Positions 54,710 through 63,912 of a stretch of DNA of 64,000 bases are shown piece after piece. The notes under the pieces are model-generated. The model did not search any database. It worked only from the letters and a program-made list of their open reading frames with translations, and was not told the DNA's origin. The number at the start of each line of letters is the position of its first letter. The first letter of the stretch is position 1. A program made the translations under genes and the position numbers. Origin of the DNA: Oscillospiraceae bacterium. GTDB taxonomy: Bacteria; Bacillota_A; Clostridia; Oscillospirales; Oscillospiraceae. The stretch is taken from NCBI GenBank assembly GCA_017516785.1, contig JAFXAV010000028.1, forward strand, positions 62,001-126,000. The letters are read 5' to 3'.

Positions 54710-55933
54710 TTAAGCCAGAATGGCCTTGTGGAAGACCTTTTTACCCTTGCGGATCTTCACACCTTCACGAAGCATTTCTTCGGTGACTGCGAAGGTTGCA
54801 TCGGTCATCTTCTCGTCGTTGACCAGGATACCGCCCTGCTGTACCAGCTGACGGGCCTGCTTGTTGGAGGGAGCCAGACCACAGGCGACCATCAGGTTCA
54901 GGAAGCCGATCTTGCCGTCCAACAGCTTGTCTGCGGAAACTTCAGTGGTGGGCATGTTGGCATCGTCGCCGCAGCCAACGAACAGAGCCTTGGCTGCAGC
55001 CTGAGCCTTGTCAGCCTCTTCCTCGCCGTGAACCAGCTTGGTCAGCTCGTAGGCAAGGATTTCCTTGGCCTCGTTGATCTTGGCATCCTTCCAGGTGTCC
55101 ATCTCGTTGATCTGCTCCAGAGGCAGGAAGGTCAGCATGCGGATGCACTTCATGACATCGGCATCCTCGACATTGCGCCAGTACTGGTAGAAATCGTAGG
55201 GAGAGGTCTTGTTGGGATCCAGCCAGACAGCGCCCTTGGCGGTCTTGCCCATCTTCTTGCCCTCGGAGTTCAGCAGCAGCGTGATGGTCATGGCATGGGC
55301 ATCCTTGCCCAGCTTGCGGCGAATCAGCTCAGTGCCGCCCAACATGTTGGACCACTGGTCGTTGCCGCCGAACTGCATGTTGCAGCCGTAGTGCTGGAAC
55401 AGGTAGTAGAAGTCGTAGGACTGCATGGGCATGTAGTTGAACTCCAGGAAGCTCAGGCCCTTCTCCATGCGCTGCTTAAAGCACTCGGCACGGAGCATAT
55501 TGTTGACGGAGAAGCAGCCGCCGATTTCACGGATGAAATCAACGTAGTTCAGCTTCAGCAGCCACTCGGCGTTGTTGACCATCTGAGCCTTGCCTTCACC
55601 AAACTCGATGAAGCGCTCCATCTGCTTCTTGAAGCAATCGCAGTTGTGCTGGATGGTCTCCTGGGTCATCATGGAACGCATGTCGGTACGGCCGGAGGGG
55701 TCGCCGATCATGGCAGTGCCGCCGCCGATCAGGGCGATAGGCTTGTTGCCTGCCATCTGCAGGCGCTTCATCAGGCACAGGGCCATGAAATGGCCGACAT
55801 GCAGAGAGTCGGCAGTGGGGTCAAAGCCAATGTAGAAGGTGGCCTTGCCGTTGTCGATCATCTCGCGGATTTCTTCTTCATTGGTAACCTGGGCGATGAG
55901 GCCGCGGGCTACCAGCTCGTCATAAACTTTCAT
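54710..55933 (-). CDS. tyrS: Tyrosyl-tRNA synthetase
   Basis: 407 residues. HIGH-like [42 protein letters not shown], the [14 protein letters not shown] tyrosine-tRNA block, the KMGKT loop in [16 protein letters not shown], and a C-terminal S4-type RNA-binding domain are present. It charges tRNA-Tyr. It is 15 nt after the peptidase gene and shares the upstream Tyr T-box with it. Confidence 0.97.
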   Translation of the reverse strand: MKVYDELVARGLIAQVTNEEEIREMIDNGKATFYIGFDPTADSLHVGHFMALCLMKRLQMAGNKPIALIGGGTAMIGDPSGRTDMRSMMTQETIQHNCDCFKKQMERFIEFGEGKAQMVNNAEWLLKLNYVDFIREIGGCFSVNNMLRAECFKQRMEKGLSFLEFNYMPMQSYDFYYLFQHYGCNMQFGGNDQWSNMLGGTELIRRKLGKDAHAMTITLLLNSEGKKMGKTAKGAVWLDPNKTSPYDFYQYWRNVEDADVMKCIRMLTFLPLEQINEMDTWKDAKINEAKEILAYELTKLVHGEEEADKAQAAAKALFVGCGDDANMPTTEVSADKLLDGKIGFLNLMVACGLAPSNKQARQLVQQGGILVNDEKMTDATFAVTEEMLREGVKIRKGKKVFHKAILA

Positions 55934-55948
55934 GTGTCTTATCCTTTC

Positions 55949-56881
55949 TTATTCGGCTGCGTCTGCCACCAGTCTGATCAGGCAGTTACGCAGAATACTT
56001 ACATTTTCTTCGTCCAGAATGGTATCCCGCTTGGTATGAATTCTTCCGAGATACAGTCCGAACATACTTTTCTTCAGAGCGCAGATTCCAACACCACAGG
56101 GAAATTGGGCCTGGTCCGAGGGATAATAGGCAAATCCCCTGGTCCGGACGGATACATTCCTCTGATCCGCAGGACCACAGATGCGGGAAAGTCTACCCAT
56201 TTTTTCCTTGTCTTTTTTCATTCCCCTGGTTGGGAACAGCAGGATTTCACTGCCCTCACCCACGCAGTCCAGATTCAGAATCACCTGACGGTCCGACTGC
56301 TTTTTATGCTTTTTCCGATAGGAGGAAGATCCAATCAGTCCGGCTTCTTCCAGGTCGAACAGCACAAAACATACCTTGCCGCGGTATTCCTCCGGCATGG
56401 ATGCAGCTGTTTCCAGAACAGTCACAACACCGGAAGTATTGTCATTGGCGTTGTTTTTATTGGCCGGACCTACCATCATCATGGCCAGTACAAACCAGAT
56501 GGAGGCATAAGCAATCAGGAAAATCACTGCTTCGTTATTACTCAGCAAAAATGCGGCAGAAAAACCGATGACAAATACAAAGATAAAAATCATCGCCGTC
56601 ACAAACAGCTGATATCCAAGGAAGGGAACAAAATTGCAGGGGGTAATGAGATTCGGAAACGGAAGTCCGGCAGGTGTATCATAGTGAGCGGTAATCAGAT
56701 ACTCTGCGGAATCCGGATTGCCGATGATGATGTTTTTGCTGCCAAAACTTCCCTTTTCGATGGTTGTTTCATAGCCGAGGGATGCGGCATAGGACTGAAT
56801 CTCATCCCGGAAGGCCTGTTTCTGCTTTCCGGATTTGCGCACCGGGAAAAATGTAAGCACATCCATGGGTTTTTCGATCAT
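55949..56881 (-). CDS. M28 family metallopeptidase, membrane associated
   Basis: 310 residues from ATG 56881; earlier in-frame starts fall inside the T-box terminator. The zinc ligands are visible: TAHYDTP (His, Asp), NNANDNTSGVV (Asp), FDLEEAGLIGS (Glu-Glu), LNLDCVGEG (Asp) and GRIHTKRD (His). Two hydrophobic segments (LFVTAMIFIFVFVIGFSAAFLL, AVIFLIAYASIWFVLAMMMV) are inserted between the first two motifs, so the enzyme sits in the membrane. It is the first gene of the T-box operon, an unusual partner for tyrS; it might recycle peptides when tyrosine is low. Confidence 0.85.
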   Translation of the reverse strand: MIEKPMDVLTFFPVRKSGKQKQAFRDEIQSYAASLGYETTIEKGSFGSKNIIIGNPDSAEYLITAHYDTPAGLPFPNLITPCNFVPFLGYQLFVTAMIFIFVFVIGFSAAFLLSNNEAVIFLIAYASIWFVLAMMMVGPANKNNANDNTSGVVTVLETAASMPEEYRGKVCFVLFDLEEAGLIGSSSYRKKHKKQSDRQVILNLDCVGEGSEILLFPTRGMKKDKEKMGRLSRICGPADQRNVSVRTRGFAYYPSDQAQFPCGVGICALKKSMFGLYLGRIHTKRDTILDEENVSILRNCLIRLVADAAE

Positions 56882-56897
56882 ATTATCACTTCCAATC

Positions 56898-57172
56898 AAC
56901 GAAAAAACGCCCTCTGTCCTGTTACGGACAGAGGGCGTGAAAATTACGCGGTACCACCTCTGGTTCATCTTTACCTCTCGGCAAAGACCTCACGGTGTCA
57001 GACAACACCTCTCGCTGTTTCGGGCGACCCCGTCTTTTCCTACTGCGATGTTCAGAAAAGCCACTCCGGGAGGTATTTCAGCGCGTTTTTCCCACTGCCT
57101 TGCACCAACCGGCAGCTCTCTGGCGGAAAAGATCGCACTTACTTCTTCCCATCACGGTGTTTACTGGGTTAT
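56898..57172 (-). promoter_or_regulatory. Tyrosine T-box leader
   Basis: Read on the minus strand, Stem I starts near 57172 with the AGTAAGTGCG GA-motif region and GAGAGCTGCCGGTTGGTGCAAGGCAG-type AG bulge and distal loop; the specifier region GAAATACC offers TAC (Tyr). The T-box AGGTGGTACCGCG lies at 56949-56961 and the terminator CGCCCTCTGTCC-GTAA-CAGGACAGAGGGCG with TTTTTT at 56900-56937. Uncharged tRNA-Tyr would pair with TAC and the T-box and permit transcription of the peptidase and tyrS. Confidence 0.92.
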
Positions 57173-57204
57173 CCTAACAAAAAAGCGGAGTTTTGTCAAG
57201 GATT

Positions 57205-57567
57205 TTATCGAAGGGTATATTTTTTCAGTATTCGGTGGTATTTGGCAATCAGCCAGCCGCTGCCGACTGTGCAGCCTACAACCAACAGCGCAATGCTCAC
57301 CGTGGAGAACCGTCTATCCCAGAAAGTCAGGATGGAACACAAAGCGCAAAGCCAGAAAGGAACGGAAAAAGCTTTCCACATCCGTGCGTTTTCCCGGTTG
57401 TAGGCAGGAATATCGGATATGATTTTGGGGTCTACTGCTACGCCTGAGTAGAAATGCATGGGATCTTTCCGCTTCCGTGCCCAGACTCCGATACCATAAA
57501 AAATAATGGCGCACAGAAGACTGCAGAAAGTCATGATAATCATCCCGAATATTGTATCACCGTTCAT
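57205..57567 (-). CDS. Small membrane protein
   Basis: 120 residues with three hydrophobic segments (TIFGMIIMTFCSLLCAIIFYGIGVWA, AFSVPFWLCALCSILTFW, VSIALLVVGCTVGSGWLIA) and a short loop (RKRKDPMHFYSGVAVDPKIISDIPAYNRENARMW). The pattern resembles small membrane proteins of Clostridia near SdpI-like groups, but no firm family is claimed. It lies just upstream of the T-box on the same strand. Confidence 0.72.
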   Translation of the reverse strand: MNGDTIFGMIIMTFCSLLCAIIFYGIGVWARKRKDPMHFYSGVAVDPKIISDIPAYNRENARMWKAFSVPFWLCALCSILTFWDRRFSTVSIALLVVGCTVGSGWLIAKYHRILKKYTLR

Positions 57568-57621
57568 GAAAATCCCCCTTTCGGTACTTTCATTATACCA
57601 GAAAGGGGGTAATATGTCAAT

Positions 57622-59271
57622 TTACAGACAGAGCATTTCTTCTGCGCTCTTCAGAGTAGTTGCGGTGATGTTGGCACCGCCGATGATTCTCGCCAGCTCT
57701 CGTTTTCTTCCCTCAATGTCCAAGGGCGTCACAGTGGTGAAGGTTCGTCCATCACGTTCTCCCTTGGCAATCAGCAGATGGGTATCGCCCATGGCTGCAA
57801 TCTGAGGAAGATGGGTAACGCAGAGAACCTGCTTGTTTCGGGCAACACTCTTAAGCTTTTCAGCCACCTTCTGGGCAGCACGGCCGGAAACGCCGGTGTC
57901 AACCTCGTCAAAGATCAGTGTGTTGACCTCGTCCTGCTCGGCGATGACATTCTTCATGGCCAGCATGATTCTTGCCAGCTCACCGCCTGAGGCAACCTTG
58001 CTCATAGGCTTCAGGGATTCGCCCACGTTGGCAGACATATAGAAAGCCACTGCATCAGCGCCATTATTGGTCAGTTCCAGTTCGGTAAACTGGCATGCAA
58101 ACTGCACCTTGGGCATATCCAGCTGGGCGAGTTCCGTCAGGATTCTGGCAGAGAGCTTTTCCGCGGTTTCCTTACGGTTTTCCCGAAGCTTTTCCGCTTT
58201 GTCCCAGGCGGCTTTTTCAGCCTTTTTCAGCTTCTTCTTCAGCCGCTCGATATGATCGTCCGCAAACTCGATCTCATCCAATTCCTGTTTAGCCTTCTGC
58301 AGGTATTCCAGAATGTCTGCGCAGGAGACACCGTACTTGCGGCGCAGCTTATGAATCACATCCAGCCGAGACTCAATCCGGTCCAGTTCGTCAGCGGAAT
58401 AGGAAAGGTCATACTGAACATCTCTTGCAAGCTCCGCGGCATCCTGAACCTGATACATGAGGTCCGCTACCTTTTCGTGAAGCTCGGAAATCTGATCGCT
58501 GAACTTGGAAATGCGCGCAAGCGCATGTTCTGCCATGGCAAGCATGGATGCTGCGCCATCGGTGTCATCGCCGCCGTAGAGGTTTTCCACGGCTTCATTG
58601 ATGCCGTTGGCGATTTTTTCCGAGTTCTGCAGCAACTTCCGGCGGGATTCCAGCTCCTCGTCCTCCCCTGCTGTCAACTCTGCCTTTTCAATCTCTTCGA
58701 TCTGGTATTTCAGAGTCTCCATCCGGCGGAGCTTCTCGCCCTCGTCCATGCTCATCCGGTCAATTTCCCAGCGGAGCTTGGCAACGGCTTCGTATTTTTC
58801 GGAATACTCAGCGCGAATATCTTCATTTCCTGCGAAATCATCCAGGAATCGCAGATGATTGGCTTCATCAAAAAGGGATGCCGAATCATGCTGACCGTGA
58901 ATGTTGATCAGCTGGATGCCCAGCTTGTTCAGAATGGAAACCGTCACAAGAGAACCGTTGACCCGGCAGACATTCTTGCCGTCCAGATGAACTTCTCTCT
59001 GAATGATGGTTTCAGGGTCGTATTCAACGCCGTTTTCTTCAAACCAGGCAAGTTTCGGCACATCCGTGAATACTGCCCGTACAGAAGCCTTGGTGGTTCC
59101 TGTTCGGATCATGTCCCGGTAGGCCCGCTGGCCCAGAATTGCGGAAATGGCATCAATGACAATGGATTTACCGGCACCGGTTTCACCGGTCAGCACGTTG
59201 AATCCCCGGTCAAAGGAAATGTCCGCGCATTCGATGACCGCAATATTCTCAATATGCAGAAGACTCAGCAC
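57622..59271 (-). CDS. recN: DNA repair protein RecN
   Basis: 549 residues. MLSLLHIENIAVIECADISFDRGFNVLTGETGAGKSIVIDAISAILGQR (Walker A), a long coiled-coil middle, then KPMSKVASGGELARIMLAMKNVIAEQDEVNTLIFDEVDTGVSGRAAQKVAEKL (signature and Walker B) and VLCVTHLPQIAAMGDTHLLI. An SMC-like protein for double-strand break repair. Last of the dxs-tlyA-nadK-argR-recN set that is usual in Clostridia. Confidence 0.97.
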   Translation of the reverse strand: MLSLLHIENIAVIECADISFDRGFNVLTGETGAGKSIVIDAISAILGQRAYRDMIRTGTTKASVRAVFTDVPKLAWFEENGVEYDPETIIQREVHLDGKNVCRVNGSLVTVSILNKLGIQLINIHGQHDSASLFDEANHLRFLDDFAGNEDIRAEYSEKYEAVAKLRWEIDRMSMDEGEKLRRMETLKYQIEEIEKAELTAGEDEELESRRKLLQNSEKIANGINEAVENLYGGDDTDGAASMLAMAEHALARISKFSDQISELHEKVADLMYQVQDAAELARDVQYDLSYSADELDRIESRLDVIHKLRRKYGVSCADILEYLQKAKQELDEIEFADDHIERLKKKLKKAEKAAWDKAEKLRENRKETAEKLSARILTELAQLDMPKVQFACQFTELELTNNGADAVAFYMSANVGESLKPMSKVASGGELARIMLAMKNVIAEQDEVNTLIFDEVDTGVSGRAAQKVAEKLKSVARNKQVLCVTHLPQIAAMGDTHLLIAKGERDGRTFTTVTPLDIEGRKRELARIIGGANITATTLKSAEEMLCL

Positions 59272-59289
59272 GGCTCAATCCTCCTAAAC

Positions 59290-59742
59290 TTAATTGGTCA
59301 GATGACTGATTTCGCCGCAGAACTGAGCAGCGGCATTGTTGTCCCGCATGACAACCATAACGGTATCGTCGCCTGCCAGAGTGCCAACCACAACGCTCAT
59401 GTTCATGGCGTCAATGGCGGAAGCAGCGGCATTGGCAAGACCCGGCAGAGTGTGAATCACCACGATATTCTGGGCGTAGTCATACTTGGTGACGCACTCC
59501 CGGAAGATGGTGTTCAGACGGGTGGAGAAAGTGGACGGCAGTTCCTTTGCGGAGGTGGTATAGCGGTAGGTGCCCAGAGTGGTCAGTTCCTTGACAATCC
59601 GAAGCTCCTTGATATCTCTGGAAATGGTAGCCTGGGTGCTGCGGAAGCCTGCTTCCTCCAGCTCCTGAAGCAGCTGCTCCTGGGTTTCAACATTGGTGGT
59701 GGAGATGATCTCCATGATTTTAGCCTGTCTCTTGGATTTCAA
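59290..59742 (-). CDS. argR: Arginine repressor
   Basis: 150 residues. KSKRQAKIMEIISTTNVETQEQLLQELEEAGFRSTQATISRDIKELRIVK is the winged helix-turn-helix; the C-terminus (VIHTLPGLANAAASAIDAMNMSVVVGTLAGDDTVMVVMRDN) has the GTxAGDDT arginine-binding and hexamer motif. It controls arginine metabolism genes. Confidence 0.96.
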   Translation of the reverse strand: MKSKRQAKIMEIISTTNVETQEQLLQELEEAGFRSTQATISRDIKELRIVKELTTLGTYRYTTSAKELPSTFSTRLNTIFRECVTKYDYAQNIVVIHTLPGLANAAASAIDAMNMSVVVGTLAGDDTVMVVMRDNNAAAQFCGEISHLTN

Positions 59743-59755
59743 TGCCGTTCACCTC

Positions 59756-60619
59756 TTATACTTCCTTGAATTTCATATTGACCACATCATAGAAGCTGCG
59801 GTTCTTCAGTCGAATCAGCTTGGCTTCCAGATTGGATTTCTTAACAGTCACCACATCGCCCATGTTCAGTCGCAGAGCCTTGCCGCCATCAACGGACAGA
59901 TAAGCATTGCGCCGGGCATTGCGAACCTGCTCCACGGTAACCACACGGCTGCCGGAAGCCACCACGCAGCGGCTGGATACACTGTGAGCGCAGATGGGAG
60001 TGATCAGAATGTTGCATGCATCAGGCTCCACGATGGGACCTCCGGCAGAAAGACTGTAGGCAGTGGAGCCGGTGGGGGTTGCGATGATGATGCCGTCGCC
60101 GTCGCAGGTCATGGCGTGAACGCCGTCACATTTGACGGACAGATGGGCAGTCCGGGCGATGGAACCCTTAGTGATGACGCAGTCATTGAGTCCGATATCG
60201 TGGAATATGATATCCCGGTCCCGCTGAACGGTCACATCCAGCATCATGCGGTGATCCAGAGTGAATTTGTCATCTTTCAGCAGCTTCAGCATTTCAAGTT
60301 CACTGCTTTCAAGCTCTGCCATGAAGCCCATGGTGCCGATGTTGACACCCAGAACAGGCACACTCTTTTTGGTAGCAGCCTTGGCCATATGCAGAATGGT
60401 GCCGTCACCGCCGAAGCAAACTACAACGTCCGCATGGGGCAGTTCCCGGTCCAGACGGGTAAATCGGATATCTTTGGGCAGCTCATAGCTTCTGTCCACA
60501 TCAAAAGGCAGACAGACTTTCACATCCATGCCGGCATCTTTTACGATCTGCATGGCAGTGCGGACGGTTTGGAATCCCTTATCACGATAGGGATTCGGTG
60601 TCAGAATCACATTTTTCAT
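59756..60619 (-). CDS. nadK: NAD kinase
   Basis: 287 residues from ATG 60619 (GAGGTG upstream); ATG 60634, overlapping the tlyA stop as ATGA, is an alternative. VVCFGGDGTILHMAKAA is the GGDG motif, VLGVNIGTMGFMAELE and DGIIIATPTGSTAYSLSAGGPIV the NE/D and conserved second motif. It phosphorylates NAD to NADP. Confidence 0.96.
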   Translation of the reverse strand: MKNVILTPNPYRDKGFQTVRTAMQIVKDAGMDVKVCLPFDVDRSYELPKDIRFTRLDRELPHADVVVCFGGDGTILHMAKAATKKSVPVLGVNIGTMGFMAELESSELEMLKLLKDDKFTLDHRMMLDVTVQRDRDIIFHDIGLNDCVITKGSIARTAHLSVKCDGVHAMTCDGDGIIIATPTGSTAYSLSAGGPIVEPDACNILITPICAHSVSSRCVVASGSRVVTVEQVRNARRNAYLSVDGGKALRLNMGDVVTVKKSNLEAKLIRLKNRSFYDVVNMKFKEV

Positions 60620-60630
60620 GTGGTTGCACC

Positions 60631-61434
60631 TCAATCAAGGGTTTTATGGGCCTGGGCGACCACATCGGCGGTATCAGGTTCGATACCGGGCAGGTTAGCC
60701 AAAGTCAAATGACCCAGGAATTCAATATTGCCAGCCGGTCCCTTCACAGGAGAGAAGGTAAGTCCCAGGATGGTAAAGCCGAGACTCTTGACCAAAGCAA
60801 CGAACTTATCCAGTACCATCTGGTGAATCTTGGGATCACGGACAACGCCGTTTTTGCCGATATTCTCCCTGCCGGCTTCAAACTGTGGCTTGATCAGGCA
60901 CAGCACCTGACCCTGGCCGGGTTTCAGCAGATTTTTGATGGTGGGAAGCACCAGCTCCAGACCAATGAAGCTGACATCAATAACGCTGAGATCAAGAGGT
61001 TCACCCAGATCTTCCGGGGTCACGTAGCGGATATTGGTCCGCTCCATAACAACCACCCGGGGGTCGTTGCGGATTTTCCAGTTCAGTTCACCGTAACCGA
61101 CGTCAATAGCGAAAACTTTGCTGGCACCCTGCTGCAGCAGGCAGTCGGTAAAGCCGCCGGTGGAAGCGCCGGAGTCACTGCAGACAAAGCCTTCCGGCTT
61201 CACGCCGAAGTCCCGGAGGGCCTTCTCAAGCTTCAGTCCGCCCCGGCTGACGTAGGGACAGACCGCACCGCGGACTTCAATTTCCACGGTTTCTTCAAAG
61301 GACGTGCCGGGCTTGTCCGCCTTCTGGCCGTTCACATACACGTTGCCGCTCATGATGATGGCCTGGGCCTTGGAGCGGGTTTCTGCATAGAGCCGTTCTA
61401 CCAGCAATACATCCAGTCTTTTCTTGATTTTCAA
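60631..61434 (-). CDS. tlyA: TlyA family rRNA 2'-O-methyltransferase
   Basis: 267 residues. An S4 RNA-binding start (RLDVLLVERLYAETRSKAQAIIMSGNVYVNGQKADKPGTSF) and an FtsJ-like methyltransferase domain (YVSRGGLKLEKALRDFGVKPEGFVCSDSGASTGGFTDCLLQQGASKVFAIDVGYGELNWKIRNDPRVVVMERTNIRY). It overlaps dxs and nadK by 4 nt each. Confidence 0.94.
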   Translation of the reverse strand: MKIKKRLDVLLVERLYAETRSKAQAIIMSGNVYVNGQKADKPGTSFEETVEIEVRGAVCPYVSRGGLKLEKALRDFGVKPEGFVCSDSGASTGGFTDCLLQQGASKVFAIDVGYGELNWKIRNDPRVVVMERTNIRYVTPEDLGEPLDLSVIDVSFIGLELVLPTIKNLLKPGQGQVLCLIKPQFEAGRENIGKNGVVRDPKIHQMVLDKFVALVKSLGFTILGLTFSPVKGPAGNIEFLGHLTLANLPGIEPDTADVVAQAHKTLD

Positions 61435-63305
61435 GCCTGAAGCACCTCCTTCGTAAACTTCGCAATGGACTGGCCGTCCAGTCCGTAATATTGATAAAGC
61501 ATTTTGACATCACCCTGGGTCACAAAACGGCTTCCCAGATCAATGCCGTCCACCTTGCAGCCGGGCAGTTCATGAATCAACTGCCATGCCAGCTCCTGAC
61601 GGATGCCGGAGCCGCTGCAGGCTTCTTCCACGATGACTGCGTGACGGTTAGCGGACATGAGTTTGACAATGTCTGCAACAGGCAGGGGCGCCACAGTCTG
61701 CAGCCGCAGAACTGTTGCCTGAATATCCTGCTGAGCAAGCATTTCGGCAGCTTCCATGACATTATCCAGCATTGTACCGTAGGTAATGAGCGTTACATCA
61801 TCACCGGCCCGGTGGCATTTGACAGCGCCTTCCCGATCAGCCAGGCATCCGGGAATCCAGTCAGATTCTGTATAGCTTCCGTTGCCGCCTCGGGGGTAAC
61901 GGACAGCAACAGGGCCTTCGCAATCGGATACGGCCCAGCGAAGCATGTCCTTCTGCTCCGCAAGGCTTACAGGACACAGAACGGTCACGCCGGGGCACTG
62001 GCGCAGGAACCCGATATCGTAGACACCGTGATGGGTCTCGCCGTCCTCTCCAACAAGACCTGCACGGTCTATTGCCATAACCACATGGAGCTTCAGCATG
62101 GATACATCCTGCATGATCTGGTCGAAGGAGCGCTGCAGGAAGGTGGAATAGAGCGCCACAACAGGCACTATTCCCTGCTTTGCAAGACCGCCTGCCATGG
62201 AAACCGCATGTTCCTCCGCAATGCCCACATCAAAAATCCGGTTGGGAAATTCCTTCATGAAGGGAAGCAAACCGGTGCCGGTGGGCATGGCTGCGGTGAT
62301 AGCACAGACACGGCTGTCTTTCTTGGCAAGCTCAATCATGGTCTCACCGAAGGAATCGGAGAAACTGGGTTTCTTGGGGCTGAGGGTATCACCGGTGTTG
62401 GGATCGAATTTGCCAATGCCATGGAACTTGGCAGGATTCTGCTCCGCAGGTTCATATCCGTGACCCTTGTGAGTGATGACATGGACCACCACGGGATAAT
62501 TGAGGTTCTTCGCTTCCTTCAGCAGACGGATCAGTTCCGGAAGGTCATGACCGTCCACTGGGCCGAAGTAATGAAGACCCATGTTTTCAAAGATGGTCCA
62601 GGGCAGCAGCGCCCGCTTGATGCGGTTTTTGAGGTCGCTGCTGAAATTATAGACTGCCGTTCCGCCCGGGATTTTTTTCATGGCGGTGCGGTATTTCTTC
62701 TTCATTGCCAGATACCTGGCAGAGGAACGGGTCTTGGACAGATGCTTTGCCATGCCGCCCACGTTCCGCTCAATGGACATTTCATTGTCATTGAGGATGA
62801 TCACCATAGGTTCTCTGCTGGTGGAAGCATCATTGAGGCCTTCATAGGCCATGCCGCCGGTGGCAGCGCCGTCGCCGATGAGGGCAACCACATGGTAATC
62901 CTTTTTCTGCATGGTTCTGGCTCTTGCCATGCCCAGGGCGATGGACACAGAGCTGGAGGCATGACCGGCAACGAAAGCATCGGATTCACTTTCGTAGGGC
63001 TTCGGGAAGCCGGACATGCCGCCGAACTGGCGCAGATATTCAAAATCCGCCTGGCGACCGGTCAGCAGCTTATGGACGTAAGACTGATGACCGACATCAA
63101 AAACCAGGCGGTCTTCCATTGTATTGAAAACGGTCTCGATGGCAACAGAAAGCTCCACCGTACCCAGATTGGAGGCCAGATGGCCGCCGGTCTTGGATAC
63201 GCTGGTCACCAGGAAATCTCGGATTTCTCGGCACAGCTGTTCTCTTTGTTCATCATCTAAGCGAATCAGATCATCGTGACCGCTGATATTTTCTAAAATA
63301 CGCAC
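61431..63305 (-). CDS. dxs: 1-deoxy-D-xylulose-5-phosphate synthase
   Basis: 624 residues. HLASNLGTVELSVAIETVF, VFDVGHQSYVHKLLTGR, the TPP motif ALIGDGAATGGMAYEGLNDAS...VIILNDNEMSI, HGHDLPELIRLLKEAK and the transketolase C-terminal DRAGLVGEDGETHHGVYDIGFLRQCPG are present. The first step of the MEP isoprenoid pathway, from pyruvate and glyceraldehyde 3-phosphate. Confidence 0.97.
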   Translation of the reverse strand: MRILENISGHDDLIRLDDEQREQLCREIRDFLVTSVSKTGGHLASNLGTVELSVAIETVFNTMEDRLVFDVGHQSYVHKLLTGRQADFEYLRQFGGMSGFPKPYESESDAFVAGHASSSVSIALGMARARTMQKKDYHVVALIGDGAATGGMAYEGLNDASTSREPMVIILNDNEMSIERNVGGMAKHLSKTRSSARYLAMKKKYRTAMKKIPGGTAVYNFSSDLKNRIKRALLPWTIFENMGLHYFGPVDGHDLPELIRLLKEAKNLNYPVVVHVITHKGHGYEPAEQNPAKFHGIGKFDPNTGDTLSPKKPSFSDSFGETMIELAKKDSRVCAITAAMPTGTGLLPFMKEFPNRIFDVGIAEEHAVSMAGGLAKQGIVPVVALYSTFLQRSFDQIMQDVSMLKLHVVMAIDRAGLVGEDGETHHGVYDIGFLRQCPGVTVLCPVSLAEQKDMLRWAVSDCEGPVAVRYPRGGNGSYTESDWIPGCLADREGAVKCHRAGDDVTLITYGTMLDNVMEAAEMLAQQDIQATVLRLQTVAPLPVADIVKLMSANRHAVIVEEACSGSGIRQELAWQLIHELPGCKVDGIDLGSRFVTQGDVKMLYQYYGLDGQSIAKFTKEVLQA

Positions 63306-63318
63306 GAATACACACGAC

Positions 63319-63912
63319 CTATCGTTTATTTTTCTTTTTCCGGAACAGGTCCGGGATATGGTGCATGGTGTAGATCAGCTTACCCACGCTGTGGACGATG
63401 GAGGTGGCCTGATTCACGGCAAAAGTTTTACCGATAGCTTTGCCACCGACAGTCAGACCCGCACAGAATGCGGACATGGCAAGAGAGATTACTCTGGGCC
63501 AGCCAATGCTGACATTGGCCAGAATCAGCGCTGCGATGGTAGCGGAAGCGGAACCGGACACAACACCGCAGATATCGCCGACCACGTCATTGCAGATGGA
63601 GCTTACCCGCTCTGCATTGCGAAGCAGCTTGATGGAATCGGAAGCGCCGGGGACTTTCCGGGCTGCCATAGAATGAAAAGGCTTCTCGTCGGCGGTGGCA
63701 ACAGCCATGCCGATAATGTCAAAGATAATACCAACCAGAATAATGACGAGCAGAATTAAAAAGGCAGAAAAAATACCGCTTTCGCTCATCAGTGCGTCAG
63801 AAACCAGCGAAATAACACCGGAAATGACAATGGTGACTAAAAAAATTGCGACGACCCAGCGGACCGTCTTGTTCCGCTCCTTTTTTGCTGGAGCGGGATC
63901 AGATTTTGACAC
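63319..63912 (-). CDS. CorB/CNNM-like membrane protein
   Basis: 197 residues: a basic start (KKERNKTVRW), then VVAIFLVTIVISGVISLVSDALM, IFSAFLILLVIILVGIIFDIIGMAVATADEKPFHSMAARKVPGA, and ATIAALILANVSIGWPRVISLAMSAFCAGLTVGGKAIGKTFAV. The second and third blocks resemble the transmembrane part of CNNM/CorC-type ion transporters (with FDIIGMAVAxADExPFHxMAxxKVxGA), but the CBS and CorC domains are absent. In Clostridia this short form often precedes dxs. The transported ion is not certain. Confidence 0.75.
   Translation of the reverse strand: MSKSDPAPAKKERNKTVRWVVAIFLVTIVISGVISLVSDALMSESGIFSAFLILLVIILVGIIFDIIGMAVATADEKPFHSMAARKVPGASDSIKLLRNAERVSSICNDVVGDICGVVSGSASATIAALILANVSIGWPRVISLAMSAFCAGLTVGGKAIGKTFAVNQATSIVHSVGKLIYTMHHIPDLFRKKKNKR

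Noticed and set aside
54728..57403. Plus-strand open frame of 891 codons opposite tyrS and the peptidase
   Set aside because: It runs antisense through tyrS, the M28 gene and the T-box; the composition is unlike a real protein.
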